Assembly: GCA_003539625.1 (NCBI GenBank)
Contig: DPOU01000027.1
Coordinates: forward strand, 83,507 to 147,506
From: Acholeplasmatales bacterium
GTDB lineage: Bacteria > Bacillota_I > Bacilli_A > ML615J-28 > CAG-313
Direction of reading: 5' to 3'
Length of the DNA stretch: 64,000 nucleotides
Shown: piece by piece, positions 49,367-59,605 of the stretch
Position numbering within the stretch: position 1 is the first letter of the stretch
Layout: each line of letters starts with the position of its first letter
Position numbers and translations under genes: made by a program
The notes under the pieces: generated by a model
Databases searched by the model: none
The model's input: the letters and a program-made list of their open reading frames with translations, nothing else
What the model was told of the DNA's origin: nothing

Positions 49367-51097
49367 ATGAAAAAAGATAGTTGTACAAAATATTTAAACC
49401 CCTTTAAAAAGCGTTTAATAGTTGGACCAATTTTCAAACTCATTGAAGCAATATTTGAGTTAATAGTTCCTATTTTAATGGCTAGAATAATTGATATAGG
49501 TATTAAAAATAGTGATAAGATATATGTGTATAAAGTTGGTGCTATTATAATTATATTAGGAATCTTAGGATTAGGTAGTTCTTTAGTATGTCAGTTTAAT
49601 GCTTCTAGAGCATCTCAAGGTTATGGAACTGATTTAAGAAATGCAATATTTACTAAAATAAATAAACTATCACCTAAAGAATTAGATTCAGTTGGTAGTG
49701 ATGCTTTGATAAACATAATGACAAATGATGTTAACCAATTACAACTTGCAGTAGCAATGTTAATAAGATTAGTTGTAAGAGCTCCGTTTTTAGTAATAGG
49801 TAGTTTAGTAGCATCGTTTATAATTAACTATAAAGTAGGTTTTATTTTTCTTGCTTTAATAGTTCTTATCTCAATAATTTTGTATGTAATTATAAGAACT
49901 AGTTCAGTAAAATATACTAAAGTTCAAAATAAACTAGATGATTTAAGCGTTGTTACAAGTGAAAATTTGAAAGGTTCAAGAGAAGTACGTGGCTTTGCAA
50001 TGCAAGATAAAGAAGAAAAACGTTTTGCAATATATGCAAACGAATATCAAAAAGAAGCAATTTCAATAGCACGCATATCTTCACTATTAAATCCTCTAAC
50101 ATCAATAGTTACTAACTTTGCAATTATTGCAATCTTATATTTTGGTGGTAAACTTGTTTCAATAGGTGAATTAACTCAAGGTGAAGTAATTGCCCTAGTT
50201 AACTATATGAATCAAATATTATTAGCGTTAATAGTAGTTAGTAATTTAGTAGTAATTTTTACAAAAGCATTTGCTTCATTAAAACGTTGTGATAAATTAC
50301 TTGCACTTGAAACATCAATAAAAGATGGTGAATTGAATGCAGAATTTAGTGAAGAAGATGTAATAAAATTTGACAATGTTACGTTTGCCTATGGTGATTT
50401 AACCAAACCTGCTTTAGAAAATCTCAATTTTATAATTAAGAATCATTCAACAGTCGGAATAATTGGTAGTACTGGTTCTGGTAAAAGTACAATTGTTCAA
50501 TTAATAGAACGATTCTATGATCCTACAGAAGGAACTGTCGAATTAAATGGTAAAGATTTAAAAGAATATAGCCAAGAATCATTACGAAAATCAATTGGTA
50601 TGGTTCATCAAAAAGCTATTTTATTTAAAGGAACTATTCGTTCTAATTTATTAATGGCAAATCCTAATGCTAGTGAAGAAGAAATGCTTGCCGCATTAAA
50701 AACATCAGAAGCTATCGATTTTGTTAATGATAAAGGCGGATTGGATGCGGAAGTTGAAGAAAATGGTAGAAATTTTTCAGGTGGTCAAAAACAAAGATTA
50801 AACATTGCAATTGCATTGGTAAAACAGCCTAAATTATTAATACTTGATGATTCAACTAGTGCTCTTGATTATATTACTGATGCTAAAGTAAGAAAGGCTA
50901 TCAAAGAATACTCAAAAAATATGACATCTATTATTATTTCTCAAAGAGCAAGTAGTATTAAAGATGCAGACGAAATAATCGTTTTAGATGATGGAAAAAT
51001 TCAAGGTATTGGAACTCATCATCAATTACTAGAGAATTGTCCAATATATCAAGCTATTTGTGCATCACAAGAAAATCGAGGTGAACAAAATGCTTAA
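49367..51097 (+). CDS. ABC exporter half-transporter (fused TMD-NBD), first subunit
   Basis: A 576-residue type IV ABC exporter half: transmembrane domain (about 15-310) and ATPase domain (about 345-570). Walker A is GSTGSGKST, the signature is FSGGQKQRL, Walker B is LLILDDSTSALD, where the position after Walker B is Asp-Ser rather than Glu-Ala. That is a degenerate catalytic glutamate (D), as in heterodimeric exporters with one weak site. The H-loop reads IIISQRAS, with Gln in place of His. It therefore probably pairs with the next gene as a heterodimer of the YheI/YheH or LmrCD type (multidrug or lipid export). Overlaps the next gene by 8 bases. Confidence 0.93.
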   Translation: MKKDSCTKYLNPFKKRLIVGPIFKLIEAIFELIVPILMARIIDIGIKNSDKIYVYKVGAIIIILGILGLGSSLVCQFNASRASQGYGTDLRNAIFTKINKLSPKELDSVGSDALINIMTNDVNQLQLAVAMLIRLVVRAPFLVIGSLVASFIINYKVGFIFLALIVLISIILYVIIRTSSVKYTKVQNKLDDLSVVTSENLKGSREVRGFAMQDKEEKRFAIYANEYQKEAISIARISSLLNPLTSIVTNFAIIAILYFGGKLVSIGELTQGEVIALVNYMNQILLALIVVSNLVVIFTKAFASLKRCDKLLALETSIKDGELNAEFSEEDVIKFDNVTFAYGDLTKPALENLNFIIKNHSTVGIIGSTGSGKSTIVQLIERFYDPTEGTVELNGKDLKEYSQESLRKSIGMVHQKAILFKGTIRSNLLMANPNASEEEMLAALKTSEAIDFVNDKGGLDAEVEENGRNFSGGQKQRLNIAIALVKQPKLLILDDSTSALDYITDAKVRKAIKEYSKNMTSIIISQRASSIKDADEIIVLDDGKIQGIGTHHQLLENCPIYQAICASQENRGEQNA

Positions 51098-52811
51098 AAA
51101 ATTATTCAAAAGATTAAACAAATATACATTTTTAATAATTGTTATTCTTGTTTTAGCAATAATTAATGTAATGACTACACTAGCCATCCCAATTTTAATT
51201 GGTGAAGCAGTTGATCTTATTGTTGGTGTAAATGATGTAGATTTTGAAGCGATTAAACCTATTTTAGGATATATTGCAATTTGTATAGTAGTTTCTAATT
51301 TATTCGGTTATTTATATGAATACTTAATGTCAATTGTTTCAGAAGGTTTCATTCTAGATCTTAGAAAAGAAACTTTTAATAAATTAACGTATTTACCACT
51401 TTCATATATCGATAATAAAAGACAAGGTGATTTAGTAAGTTTATTAATATCTGATATTGAACAAGTTTCTAATGGTTTATTACAAGGGTTTAAACAATTA
51501 TATCGCGGCATAATTATGATAATAGCTACTCTTGGTTTTATGTTTTACATTAAATGGCAAATTGCTTTAATTGTAGTTGGAGTTACCCCATTATCACTAT
51601 TTGTTGCGGCATTCATTTCTAAAAAAAGTCATACATATTTTACAAAACAAGCCAAAGTAAAAGGAATCTTAAGCGGTTATGTTTTAGAAATGGTAACCAA
51701 TCAAAAGAATGTAAAGAGTATGTGCTATGAAGATAGAGCAATCGATGAGTTTAAGAATATAAATCAAGATTTATATAATGTTGGTGTTAATGCTCAGTTT
51801 GTTTCATCAACAACTAATCCAAGTACTAGATTTGTTAATGGATTGGTGTATGCTTTAGTTGGAATTGTTGGCGCAATTTTTGTAATCATTAATCCCGTAG
51901 GCTTTCAAATTGGTCAATTGTCTTCATTCTTGTCATATGCAAACCAATATACCAAACCCTTTAATGAAATTTCAGGAGTAATTAGTGAAGTACAATCCGC
52001 ATTTGCTTCCTTTAAGAGAGTAGTGACTCTATTAGAAGAACCAAATGAGGTAGATGAAGGTACTAATGAAATAGTACTACCAATTGATAAAGTTGAATTT
52101 AGACATGTTGAATTCTCATATGTAAAAGAACAGCAGTTAATAACAGATTTTAATCTTACAATAAAACAAGGTCAGAAAGTAGCAATTGTTGGTCCTACAG
52201 GTTGTGGTAAAACAACAATGATAAACTTATTATTAAGATATTATGATCCAGTATCTGGTGGAATTTATATTGATGACGTAAATACTTTGGACATTAAGAA
52301 AAATAGTTTGAGAAAAGCATACGGTTTAGTATTACAAGATACATGGATATTTAGAGGAACCGTCCGTGAAAATATTGCCTACGCAAAACCAGAAGCAACG
52401 CTTGAAGAAGTCATTGAAGCAGCTAAGTTAGCTCATGCTCATAGCTTTATTAAACGTCTTCCTGATGGTTATGACACCGTTATTAGTGCAACAAGTGGTT
52501 TATCACAAGGTGAAAAACAACTTATTACCATTGCAAGATTGATGATGACTGTTCCAGATGTTGTTATTCTGGATGAAGCAACTTCTTCAATAGATACTCT
52601 TACTGAACAAAAAATTGTTGAAGCATTTAATTATATAATGGATGGAAGAACAAGTTTTGTAATAGCTCATAGGCTTTCAACTATTCAAGGTGCTGATTTA
52701 ATAATTGTTATGAATAAAGGTAATATTGTTGAGGTTGGTAATCACCAAGAATTAATCAAGAAAAATGGATTTTATACTAAATTATATAATCAAGGTATTG
52801 TTGATAATTAA
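51090..52811 (+). CDS. ABC exporter half-transporter (fused TMD-NBD), second subunit
   Basis: A 573-residue partner half-transporter. Transmembrane domain about 12-310; ATPase domain with Walker A GPTGCGKTT, signature LSQGEKQL, Walker B VVILDEATSSID (canonical catalytic Glu) and H-loop VIAHRLS (canonical His). Canonical here against degenerate in the upstream subunit is the classic heterodimeric exporter arrangement. The start is ATG 51090, six bases after CGAGGTG; in-frame upstream codons lie inside the first gene. The substrate is unknown. No dedicated regulator is adjacent. Confidence 0.94.
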   Translation: MLKKLFKRLNKYTFLIIVILVLAIINVMTTLAIPILIGEAVDLIVGVNDVDFEAIKPILGYIAICIVVSNLFGYLYEYLMSIVSEGFILDLRKETFNKLTYLPLSYIDNKRQGDLVSLLISDIEQVSNGLLQGFKQLYRGIIMIIATLGFMFYIKWQIALIVVGVTPLSLFVAAFISKKSHTYFTKQAKVKGILSGYVLEMVTNQKNVKSMCYEDRAIDEFKNINQDLYNVGVNAQFVSSTTNPSTRFVNGLVYALVGIVGAIFVIINPVGFQIGQLSSFLSYANQYTKPFNEISGVISEVQSAFASFKRVVTLLEEPNEVDEGTNEIVLPIDKVEFRHVEFSYVKEQQLITDFNLTIKQGQKVAIVGPTGCGKTTMINLLLRYYDPVSGGIYIDDVNTLDIKKNSLRKAYGLVLQDTWIFRGTVRENIAYAKPEATLEEVIEAAKLAHAHSFIKRLPDGYDTVISATSGLSQGEKQLITIARLMMTVPDVVILDEATSSIDTLTEQKIVEAFNYIMDGRTSFVIAHRLSTIQGADLIIVMNKGNIVEVGNHQELIKKNGFYTKLYNQGIVDN

Positions 52812-52815
52812 AATA

Positions 52816-52851
52816 AAGCGTGAGTATACAAAAATATACTCACGTTTTAAT
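52816..52851 (+). terminator. terminator after the ABC exporter
   Basis: CGTGAGTATA-CAAAAA-TATACTCACG perfect 10-bp stem followed by TTTTAAT. Confidence 0.82.
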
Positions 52852-52911
52852 ATTAAACAAAAGCTGACAAAAATTGCAAAAAACTCGCAATTAATTAGGG
52901 GCTTTTAAACT

Positions 52912-52939
52912 TGCATGAAAAAGGATTTTATGGTATAAT
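52912..52939 (+). promoter_or_regulatory. sigma-A promoter for pgsA-recA
   Basis: TTGCAT (52912-52917), 16-base spacer, TATAAT (52934-52939) with TGG extended -10. Confidence 0.7.
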
Positions 52940-52961
52940 GTTACCAAAAGAAGGTGTAATA

Positions 52962-53660
52962 GTGAACTTACCTAACAAATTAACAATTTTTCGTATATTT
53001 TTAATTCCCGTAATTATGATAGTTTACTCAATATCAAATTGGCGAATGAATTCATTTATATTTCCAAATTTATCAGTTGCTAATTTTGTAGTACTATTAT
53101 TAATATTTATAGGGGCTCTCACTGATTTCCTAGATGGTCATATTGCAAGAAAATACAATTTAGTAACTAACTTAGGAAAGTTTCTTGATCCACTTGCTGA
53201 TAAATTGCTAACTTGCACAGGATTTATTATTTTATTACAACAAAATGCTATTAATCAAGCAACGATGGCTGTAGCTAACGCACTTCCTTTACCAGCTGCT
53301 ATGAAAGGTACATCATCATTATTAGAATGGTGGATGGTAATAATTATTCTAGCTAGAGAATTTATGGTAACAGGAATTAGATTACTTGCGGCAGGGCAAG
53401 GAAAAGTTATAGCTGCTAATAAATTTGGAAAGGTAAAAACAACTTTACAATTTATTACGATATTGTTCTTACTTGCAGGAGGGGCTGTAACCCTTAATGG
53501 TGACGGCGTAAACGAATTACAATTATGGTTTGTAATCGTTGGCAAGGTACTATTAGTTGCAACATTAGCAATTACAATATTTAGCGGATATGAATATTTA
53601 GTTAAAAACCTAGATATCTTTAAAGATATTAAAGATAAAAAAGAGAAGAAATTAAAATAG
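52962..53660 (+). CDS. pgsA: CDP-diacylglycerol--glycerol-3-phosphate 3-phosphatidyltransferase
   Basis: A 232-residue membrane enzyme that makes phosphatidylglycerol-phosphate, the precursor of PG and cardiolipin. The CDP-alcohol phosphotransferase signature runs from residue 55 to 80 (DFLDGHIARK ... GKFLDPLADK), with all metal-binding aspartates. The N-terminus NLPNKLTIFRIFLIP is typical. I chose GTG 52962, following AAGGTG, because upstream in-frame starts overlap the -10 element. It is longer than Bacillus PgsA (about 193), mainly through an insert after the first helix and a longer middle loop (LPLPAAMKGTSSLLEW). recA follows after 9 bases; cinA, found between them in Bacillus, is missing. 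Confidence 0.93.
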   Translation: MNLPNKLTIFRIFLIPVIMIVYSISNWRMNSFIFPNLSVANFVVLLLIFIGALTDFLDGHIARKYNLVTNLGKFLDPLADKLLTCTGFIILLQQNAINQATMAVANALPLPAAMKGTSSLLEWWMVIIILAREFMVTGIRLLAAGQGKVIAANKFGKVKTTLQFITILFLLAGGAVTLNGDGVNELQLWFVIVGKVLLVATLAITIFSGYEYLVKNLDIFKDIKDKKEKKLK

Positions 53661-53669
53661 GAGGTTCTT

Positions 53670-54704
53670 ATGGCTGATAAAGCAAAACAACTAAAAATAG
53701 AAGATATTGAACCATCAAAAGATTCTGTTAAAGAAAAAGCATTAGCTGATGCCTTGAAGTCAATTGAAAAGACTTATGGTAAAGGCTCAATTATGAAATT
53801 GGGTGATGCTAATTTAGAAAAAGTAGAAGTTATACCAACTGGTTCTATCACATTAGATATTGCACTTGGAGTTGGTGGTTACCCTAAAGGAAGAATAATT
53901 GAAATATATGGACCTGAATCAAGTGGTAAAACAACTTTTGCATTACATGCGATTGCAGAAGCACAGAAAAAAGGTGGATATGCGGCATTTATTGATGCAG
54001 AACACGCCCTCGATCCTGTGTATGCCAAAGCTCTTGGGGTAGACACAGATAATTTAATTTTATCACAACCAGATAATGGTGAACAAGCCTTAGAAATTGT
54101 AGAGGCTTTAGTTAGAAGTAATGCTGTAGATATAATAGTTATAGACTCAGTTGCAGCTTTAGTTCCAAAAGCTGAAATTGAAGGAGATATGGGTGATAGT
54201 CATGTTGGCTTACAAGCTAGACTAATGAGTCAAGCAATGCGTAAGTTAGCAGGTATTATCAATAAGAGTAAAACAGTTGCTATTTTCATCAACCAAATTC
54301 GTGAAAAAGTTGGCGTATTGTTTGGTAGTCCTGAAACAACATCAGGTGGTCGTGCTCTTAAATTCTATGCAACTATTCGTTTAGATGTAAGAAGAGTAGA
54401 TCAAATTAAACAAGGTTCTGATGCAATTGGTAACTTAACTAGAGTAAAAGTTGTGAAAAACAAAGTAGCTCCTCCTTTTAAAACAGCTGAAGTTGATTTA
54501 ATATATGGTAAGGGAATTTCACATGAAGGTGAAGTTTTGGATTTAGCAACTAATTTAGATATAGTTGAAAAATCTGGTGCTTGGTTTTCATATAATGGTG
54601 ACCGCTTAGGACAAGGACGCGAGAATGTAAAAGAATTATTGAAACAAAACCCAGAACTTACTAGTGAAATCGAACAAAAAGTTCGTGAAAAAATGTTAGG
54701 ATAA
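53670..54704 (+). CDS. recA: recombinase RecA
   Basis: A 344-residue RecA, the strand-exchange recombinase and SOS co-protease. Walker A is GPESSGKT at 81-88, Walker B is [10 protein letters not shown], loop L1 is [19 protein letters not shown] and loop L2 includes [21 protein letters not shown]. The N-terminal helix carries an extra about 20 charged residues ([18 protein letters not shown]). Ribosome site AGGAGG; operon with pgsA. A LexA box was not searched for beyond the promoter region, where none is evident. Confidence 0.98.
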   Translation: MADKAKQLKIEDIEPSKDSVKEKALADALKSIEKTYGKGSIMKLGDANLEKVEVIPTGSITLDIALGVGGYPKGRIIEIYGPESSGKTTFALHAIAEAQKKGGYAAFIDAEHALDPVYAKALGVDTDNLILSQPDNGEQALEIVEALVRSNAVDIIVIDSVAALVPKAEIEGDMGDSHVGLQARLMSQAMRKLAGIINKSKTVAIFINQIREKVGVLFGSPETTSGGRALKFYATIRLDVRRVDQIKQGSDAIGNLTRVKVVKNKVAPPFKTAEVDLIYGKGISHEGEVLDLATNLDIVEKSGAWFSYNGDRLGQGRENVKELLKQNPELTSEIEQKVREKMLG

Positions 54705-54734
54705 AGACTATGGGTATACCCCATAGTTTTTTAT
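54704..54734 (+). terminator. terminator after recA
   Basis: ACTATGGG-TATAC-CCCATAGT stem followed by TTTTT. Confidence 0.85.
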
Positions 54735-54759
54735 AAAAAAAAGAAAGGAAGAAATCATC

Positions 54760-55386
54760 ATGTCAAAAGTAACAATTTTTAATCATCCGCTTATTCATCA
54801 CAAATTAACAATAATTAGAGATGAAAAAACAAACACAAAAGATTTTAGACAATCAGTTAGTGAAATAGCTAATTTGATGGCATTTGAAGTAACGAGAGAT
54901 TTACCAGTAAAAGAAGTTTACACTAAAACTCCTATTGCTGTGGCAAAAACATATACACTTGATTGTGAAGTTGTAATTGTACCAATCTTAAGAGCCGGTC
55001 TTGGAATGGTAGACGGAATACAAAGTTTAATTCCTACTGCTAAAGTTGGTCATATTGGTTTATTCAGAAATGAAGAAACATTAGAACCACAACTATATTA
55101 TGCAAAATTTCCACCTACTCTAAAAGAAGCAACAGTTTTCTTAGTTGATCCAATGCTTGCTACTGGTGGAAGTGCAGTTGCAGCTATTGATATATTAAAA
55201 TCTCGTGGAGCTAAAAAAATAATTTACATTGGAATCGTTGGTGTAAATGAAGGTATTGAAAATTTGCAAAAACATCACCCTGATGTAGATATTTATCTTG
55301 CTGCAAAAGATGAAAAATTAAACGAAAATGGTTACATTGTACCAGGACTTGGTGATTGTGGCGATCGTATTTTTGGTACAAAATAA
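54760..55386 (+). CDS. upp: uracil phosphoribosyltransferase
   Basis: A 208-residue UPRT that salvages uracil to UMP with PRPP. Marks: [18 protein letters not shown], the RAGLGM loop, the PRPP-binding [10 protein letters not shown], and the C-terminal uracil-binding [17 protein letters not shown]. Together with the uracil permease at 46342-47760 it gives a uracil salvage route. Ribosome site AAAGGAAG. Confidence 0.98.
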   Translation: MSKVTIFNHPLIHHKLTIIRDEKTNTKDFRQSVSEIANLMAFEVTRDLPVKEVYTKTPIAVAKTYTLDCEVVIVPILRAGLGMVDGIQSLIPTAKVGHIGLFRNEETLEPQLYYAKFPPTLKEATVFLVDPMLATGGSAVAAIDILKSRGAKKIIYIGIVGVNEGIENLQKHHPDVDIYLAAKDEKLNENGYIVPGLGDCGDRIFGTK

Positions 55387-55405
55387 AAATATAATGTAAA
55401 AAACA

Positions 55406-55446
55406 AAAACTAATCATATTATTGATATGATTAGTTTTATTTTTTA
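55406..55446. terminator. bidirectional terminator between upp and recU
   Basis: AAAACTAATCATAT-TATTG-ATATGATTAGTTTT perfect 14-bp stem with ATTTTTTAT on one side and an A-rich flank on the other; it overlaps the recU stop. Confidence 0.88.
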
Positions 55447-56045
55447 TATTTAGTTGCAATTAATTCATCAACGTACGTAAGGTATGGTATTGGAGGTAAA
55501 TATCCTTCTTTAATTAAATAACCTTCATTTTTAAATTCTTCAATACTAATACTTTTTCTACCACCATTCAAAGAATTAGTATATTTTTTCATTAGGGCAT
55601 CAATAGGTAAAATATATACTTCTTTTCTAATAGGAAATTCTATAATTAAAAAAGCAATACCTCCTAAACGATCAACATTAGCCAAATGTTCAATTTGATG
55701 CTTGAATATGTGAGCAAAAGAAAAACTTGTTGAATGACAACACTTTGCTTCAAAATCTATGTAGTATCCTCTATAAATACCATTATAATCGGTTGTAGAA
55801 GGAGTCTTGTAATATGCTTCAACAATTCTAGCTTTATTACGAGAAGGGTAATCTACTTTAACGATTTGAACAGGAGTTGGTTTTTTATATATTGCCGCAA
55901 TCCCTTTATTTAAATAGTAGATATTTGAATCATTAAGTTTAGTTTCAAAATCACTACCTAAGTTAGCTTTCTTATCGTTGCGTTTAACTTTGGTTATAAT
56001 TTTTGAAGCATCTTTATTCATTTTATTTGGATAATTAATTGCCAT
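55437..56045 (-). CDS. recU: Holliday junction resolvase RecU
   Basis: A 202-residue RecU, which cuts four-way junctions and modulates RecA in Bacilli. The N-terminus MAINYPNK is typical. The metal-dependent nuclease core is TTDYNGIYRGYYIDFEAK, with catalytic D and E/K residues, preceded by KTPSTTDY. Later FKHQIEHLANVDRLGGIAFLIIEF is conserved. In Bacillus recU lies next to ponA; here it sits between upp and rny on the opposite strand. Ribosome site is weak (GGTGATAG). Confidence 0.95.
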   Translation of the reverse strand: MAINYPNKMNKDASKIITKVKRNDKKANLGSDFETKLNDSNIYYLNKGIAAIYKKPTPVQIVKVDYPSRNKARIVEAYYKTPSTTDYNGIYRGYYIDFEAKCCHSTSFSFAHIFKHQIEHLANVDRLGGIAFLIIEFPIRKEVYILPIDALMKKYTNSLNGGRKSISIEEFKNEGYLIKEGYLPPIPYLTYVDELIATKYKK

Positions 56046-56143
56046 ACTATCACCAATTTAAATTATATCACAATATAAAAATTATAATGCATGAAAAGCA
56101 TTGTTCATAATAAAATATATCTATATAAGATATGACCATCTAT

Positions 56144-56172
56144 TTGACAAAAATGGTATTTTTTGATATAAT
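56144..56172 (+). promoter_or_regulatory. sigma-A promoter for rny
   Basis: Consensus TTGACA (56144-56149), 17-base spacer, TATAAT (56167-56172) with TGA extended -10. A short TGCG-GTATTG-CGCA hairpin lies in the roughly 75-base leader. Confidence 0.85.
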
Positions 56173-56253
56173 ATACAAGTAAGAAATTATTGTGCGGTAT
56201 TGCGCATTTATATATAATTACATTACATATAAAAAAATAAAAGGAGAATAATT

Positions 56254-57858
56254 ATGGATATTTTATCGAAAGAGGTTTCTCTCGGTAGTGCTATTGGTAT
56301 TTCTCTCGCTATTGCTATTGTACTAATTTTTATAGGAATACTATTTTCAAAGTATTTCTACAATCGTGGAAAACAAAAAGTTGAAGATAAATATGAAAAA
56401 TTAGGTAAAGATGCTTCAAAAATTATAGATGATGCTGAAAAAGAAGGACAAGCTCAAAAAAAGGAATTACTTAGAGAAGGTAAAGAAGAACTTGAAAAGT
56501 CTAAAGAGGCATTTAATAAAGAATTTGCTTCAAAAAAAGCAGAACTTCAAGAAGTAGCAAGAAAACTAGAACGTCGCGAAACAAGTTTAGAAAATCGTTC
56601 TGACAATCTAGATAAACGTGAGAGCAGCTTAGTAACTAAAGAGAATAAATTGGAACAACGTTTAGCTGATATAGAAAAGCGTAACAATAGAGTTGAAGAA
56701 TTAATCAGCGAACAAGAACAAAAATTAATGGAAATTGCGGGCTTAAATCAAGAACAAGCACGTGAAATAGTTTTCAAAAAGTTAGAAGAAGATATGGCTA
56801 TGGAAATGGCTATATATGTAAAAGATGAAACTGAAAAAGCAAAATCTGAGGCAACTCATAAATCACAAATGATTTTAGCAAATGCGATACATCAATATGC
56901 TAATGAAACTGTCCAAGAAAAAACTGTTTCAGTTGTAGCTCTTCCAAATGATGAAATGAAAGGTCGTATTATTGGCCGTGAAGGTAGAAATATTAGAGCA
57001 ATTGAAGCTGTAACAGGTGTAGATTTAATTATCGATGATACTCCAGATTCAGTTGTTATTTCTTGCTTCGACCCAATAAGAAGAGAAATTGCAAGACGTA
57101 CTTTGGAAATCTTAGTTAGTGACGGTAGAATTCAACCACCTAGAATTGAAGAAGTATATAGTAAATGTACAAAAGAATTAGAAAATGAAATTAGAGAAGA
57201 GGGCGAAAAGGCTGTATTTGAAACTGGAATTGGTAAAATTCATCCAGAATTAATCAAGTTAATTGGTCGCTTACGCTTTAGAACAAGTTATGGCCAAAAT
57301 GCACTAGCTCACTCAAAAGAAGTTGCATTCCTTGCTGGAAAACTTGCTGTTGAAATTGGTGAAGATGAAATAATGGCAAGACGTGCTGGATTATTACACG
57401 ATATTGGTAAATCAACTGATCATGAGCAAGAAGGAAGCCATGTTGATATTGGTGTTGAAATTGCTACAAAATTTAGAGAAAATCCTACCGTTATCAATGC
57501 TATAGCATCACACCATGGCGATGTTGAACCAAACAATGTAATTTCTGAATTGGTTGCAGCAGCTGATACATTATCTGCCGCAAGACCTGGCGCAAGAAGC
57601 GAATCATTAGATAACTACATTAAACGTTTACAACAACTTGAAGATTTATCAAAAGAATTCAAGGGTGTTGATAAAACATATGCTTTACAAGCAGGCCGTG
57701 AAGTTAGAATCATTGTTAAACCTGAAGAAATTACTGACGCAGAAGCATTTAAATTAGCGCGTGATATTAAAAATAAGATTGAATCTACAATGAATTATCC
57801 TGGTACTATTAAAGTAACAGTAATTAGAGAAACTCGAGTTCAAGAAGTAGCTCGTTAG
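56254..57858 (+). CDS. rny: ribonuclease Y
   Basis: A 534-residue membrane-anchored endoribonuclease that starts mRNA decay in Bacilli. N-terminal membrane helix about 12-34, a long coiled coil to about 200 ([20 protein letters not shown]), a KH domain ([21 protein letters not shown]), and an HD hydrolase domain with LLHDIGKS (H382-D383) and ASHHGD. All parts intact. The order rny-ymdB-spoVS-miaB-cotE follows Bacillus. Ribosome site AAAGGAG. Confidence 0.98.
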   Translation: MDILSKEVSLGSAIGISLAIAIVLIFIGILFSKYFYNRGKQKVEDKYEKLGKDASKIIDDAEKEGQAQKKELLREGKEELEKSKEAFNKEFASKKAELQEVARKLERRETSLENRSDNLDKRESSLVTKENKLEQRLADIEKRNNRVEELISEQEQKLMEIAGLNQEQAREIVFKKLEEDMAMEMAIYVKDETEKAKSEATHKSQMILANAIHQYANETVQEKTVSVVALPNDEMKGRIIGREGRNIRAIEAVTGVDLIIDDTPDSVVISCFDPIRREIARRTLEILVSDGRIQPPRIEEVYSKCTKELENEIREEGEKAVFETGIGKIHPELIKLIGRLRFRTSYGQNALAHSKEVAFLAGKLAVEIGEDEIMARRAGLLHDIGKSTDHEQEGSHVDIGVEIATKFRENPTVINAIASHHGDVEPNNVISELVAAADTLSAARPGARSESLDNYIKRLQQLEDLSKEFKGVDKTYALQAGREVRIIVKPEEITDAEAFKLARDIKNKIESTMNYPGTIKVTVIRETRVQEVAR

Positions 57859-57875
57859 AAAGAGAAAAAAACTTA

Positions 57876-58655
57876 ATGAAAATTTTATTAATTGGCGATA
57901 TATTTGGTACAATGGGTCGAGAGATGATTAAAGAAAATCTTGAAGAAATTAGAACAAAAAAAGGGATACAATTTATTGTGGCAAATGGCGAAAACATTGC
58001 TCATGGTAATGGTATAACTAATAATTATTACAAATTTCTTTTGGATAATCATGTAAATATTGTAACCCTTGGTAATCATAGCTTTGCTAATCATGATGTT
58101 TTTAATTTTATAGATGATGCTAAAAATTTAATTAGACCACTTAATATGCCTAGTGGTGTACCTGGTAAAGGTTATGTAACACTTAAGTATAATCAATTAA
58201 CTGTAACGGTATTCCAAGTTATGGGTAGAACCTTTATGAGCACTCCACTTGATTGTCCTTTTAAAAAGGCTGAAGAACTTCTAAATAGCACAAACAGTGA
58301 TATTTACATCTGTGATTTTCATGGTGAAGCAACAAGTGAAAAAATAGCTTTCGCAAACTATTTTGATGGCCGTATAAACATTGTTGTTGGCACCCACACT
58401 CATGTTCAAACTAATGATGCTAGAATTCTTCCAAAAGGAACAATGTATATGACTGATTTAGGAATGACAGGACCGCTTGACGGTATAATTGGCGTAAACC
58501 CTACACCAATTATTAAAAGATTTTTAACAGGAATGCCAGTTAGACATATACCTATGGAAACAGGCCCAAATCAATTAAATGGATTAATCGTAGAAATTAA
58601 TGAATTAACGCATAAAACGACAAATTTCGAGATAGTTAATGTGGTAAAATATTAA
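57876..58655 (+). CDS. ymdB: YmdB calcineurin-like phosphodiesterase
   Basis: A 259-residue metallophosphoesterase of the YmdB family. In Bacillus subtilis YmdB hydrolyses 2',3'-cyclic nucleotides and affects biofilm and nanotube formation. Metal-binding motifs: IGDIFG (D8), ANGENIAHGNGI, LGNHSFAN, DFHGEATSEK, and VVGTHTHVQT. Length is standard (264 in Bacillus). Seventeen bases after rny, so co-transcribed; ribosome site AAAGAGAA is moderate. Confidence 0.95.
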   Translation: MKILLIGDIFGTMGREMIKENLEEIRTKKGIQFIVANGENIAHGNGITNNYYKFLLDNHVNIVTLGNHSFANHDVFNFIDDAKNLIRPLNMPSGVPGKGYVTLKYNQLTVTVFQVMGRTFMSTPLDCPFKKAEELLNSTNSDIYICDFHGEATSEKIAFANYFDGRINIVVGTHTHVQTNDARILPKGTMYMTDLGMTGPLDGIIGVNPTPIIKRFLTGMPVRHIPMETGPNQLNGLIVEINELTHKTTNFEIVNVVKY

Positions 58656-58720
58656 TGCATATAATTAGTAAGTGATGAATACAATTAAATGCAAATACAT
58701 TTACTAGGGGGGAAATAACT

Positions 58721-58984
58721 ATGGAAGTATTAAAAGTTTCATCAAAATCAAAACCAAATTCAGTTGCAGGGGCATTAGCAAATGCCTTTAGGGAGAAACA
58801 AACAGTTGAAATTCAGGCTGTTGGCGCAGGCTCTTTGAATCAAGCTATTAAAGCAATTGCAATTGCAAGAGGATATGTTGCACCTACTGGAAAAGATTTA
58901 ATATGCATTCCGGCTTTTAGCGATATTATGATTGATGGCGAAGAACGTACAGCAATTAAATTAATTGTAGAATCTCGTAAATAA
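58721..58984 (+). CDS. spoVS: stage V sporulation protein S
   Basis: An 87-residue SpoVS, an Alba-like nucleic-acid-binding protein needed for normal spore coat and core maturation. It begins MEVLKVSSKSKPNSVAGALAN and ends GEERTAIKLIVESR, nearly the Bacillus sequence; the family is extremely conserved. It is also found in some non-spore-formers, so alone it is not proof of sporulation. Strong ribosome site GGGGGGAAA. Follows ymdB as in Bacillus. Confidence 0.97.
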   Translation: MEVLKVSSKSKPNSVAGALANAFREKQTVEIQAVGAGSLNQAIKAIAIARGYVAPTGKDLICIPAFSDIMIDGEERTAIKLIVESRK

Positions 58985-59006
58985 GTTGGCAATGCCAACT
59001 TTTTAC
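58983..59006 (+). terminator. terminator after spoVS
   Basis: AAGTTGG-CAATG-CCAACTT stem followed by TTT; the stop codon is in the 5' flank. Confidence 0.7.
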
Positions 59007-59023
59007 TACTTTAGGAGGTAAAA

Positions 59024-59593
59024 ATGAAATTACCAACACTTTATACTGAAAGGTTGATGATTAGACCTTTATCAGTCCTTGATGCTGATGACATGTATGA
59101 ATATGCTAAAACACCATTGGTAGGTCCAATGGCTGGATGGCCACCGCATACATCGCTTAGCGATACAATAAATGTAATAAAAATTATGTCGACAATTAAA
59201 ACTCCATATGAATTAGGTGCTTGGGCAATTGTCCTTAAAAGTAATCAAAAAATGATAGGTACAATTGAATTATATAATCATTACTATCATTTTAAAGCAG
59301 AACTTGGTTATTCATTAAATCCAAGCTATTGGGGAAATGGCTACGCAACTGAGGCAGCAAAAGAAGTAATATCATTCGGTTTTGATTATCTTGATTTAAA
59401 ACGCATTGAAGTAGGTACATTTTTAGATAATTATCAATCACAAAGAGTATGTGAAAAACTAGGATTTATCAAAGAGGGTGTAGCTAGAAATGGTTATATT
59501 AGATATGATGGTAAAATCTTTGATAAGTTAGTATATGGTATGACTAACATTGAATATCAAAAACTATATAATACTGATAAAAAAGTCATTTAG
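59024..59593 (+). CDS. GNAT family N-acetyltransferase (RimJ/RimL type)
   Basis: A 189-residue acetyltransferase. The N-terminal LYTERLMIRPLSVLDADDMYEY is the RimJ/RimL pattern. Acetyl-CoA-binding motif A is in GYSLNPSYWGNGYATEAAKEVISFGFDYL (WGNGYATEA), and RVCEKLGFIKEGVARNGYIRYDGKIFD closes the fold. It acetylates an amine, in ribosomal protein or antibiotic/peptide relatives; the substrate is unknown. Ribosome site AGGAGG. miaB follows after 12 bases. Confidence 0.92.
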   Translation: MKLPTLYTERLMIRPLSVLDADDMYEYAKTPLVGPMAGWPPHTSLSDTINVIKIMSTIKTPYELGAWAIVLKSNQKMIGTIELYNHYYHFKAELGYSLNPSYWGNGYATEAAKEVISFGFDYLDLKRIEVGTFLDNYQSQRVCEKLGFIKEGVARNGYIRYDGKIFDKLVYGMTNIEYQKLYNTDKKVI

Positions 59594-59605
59594 AAAGAGA
59601 AATAT

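Noticed and set aside
54401..54724. 107-residue minus-strand ORF opposite recA
   Set aside because: Lies wholly opposite a highly conserved recA segment and lacks a ribosome site.
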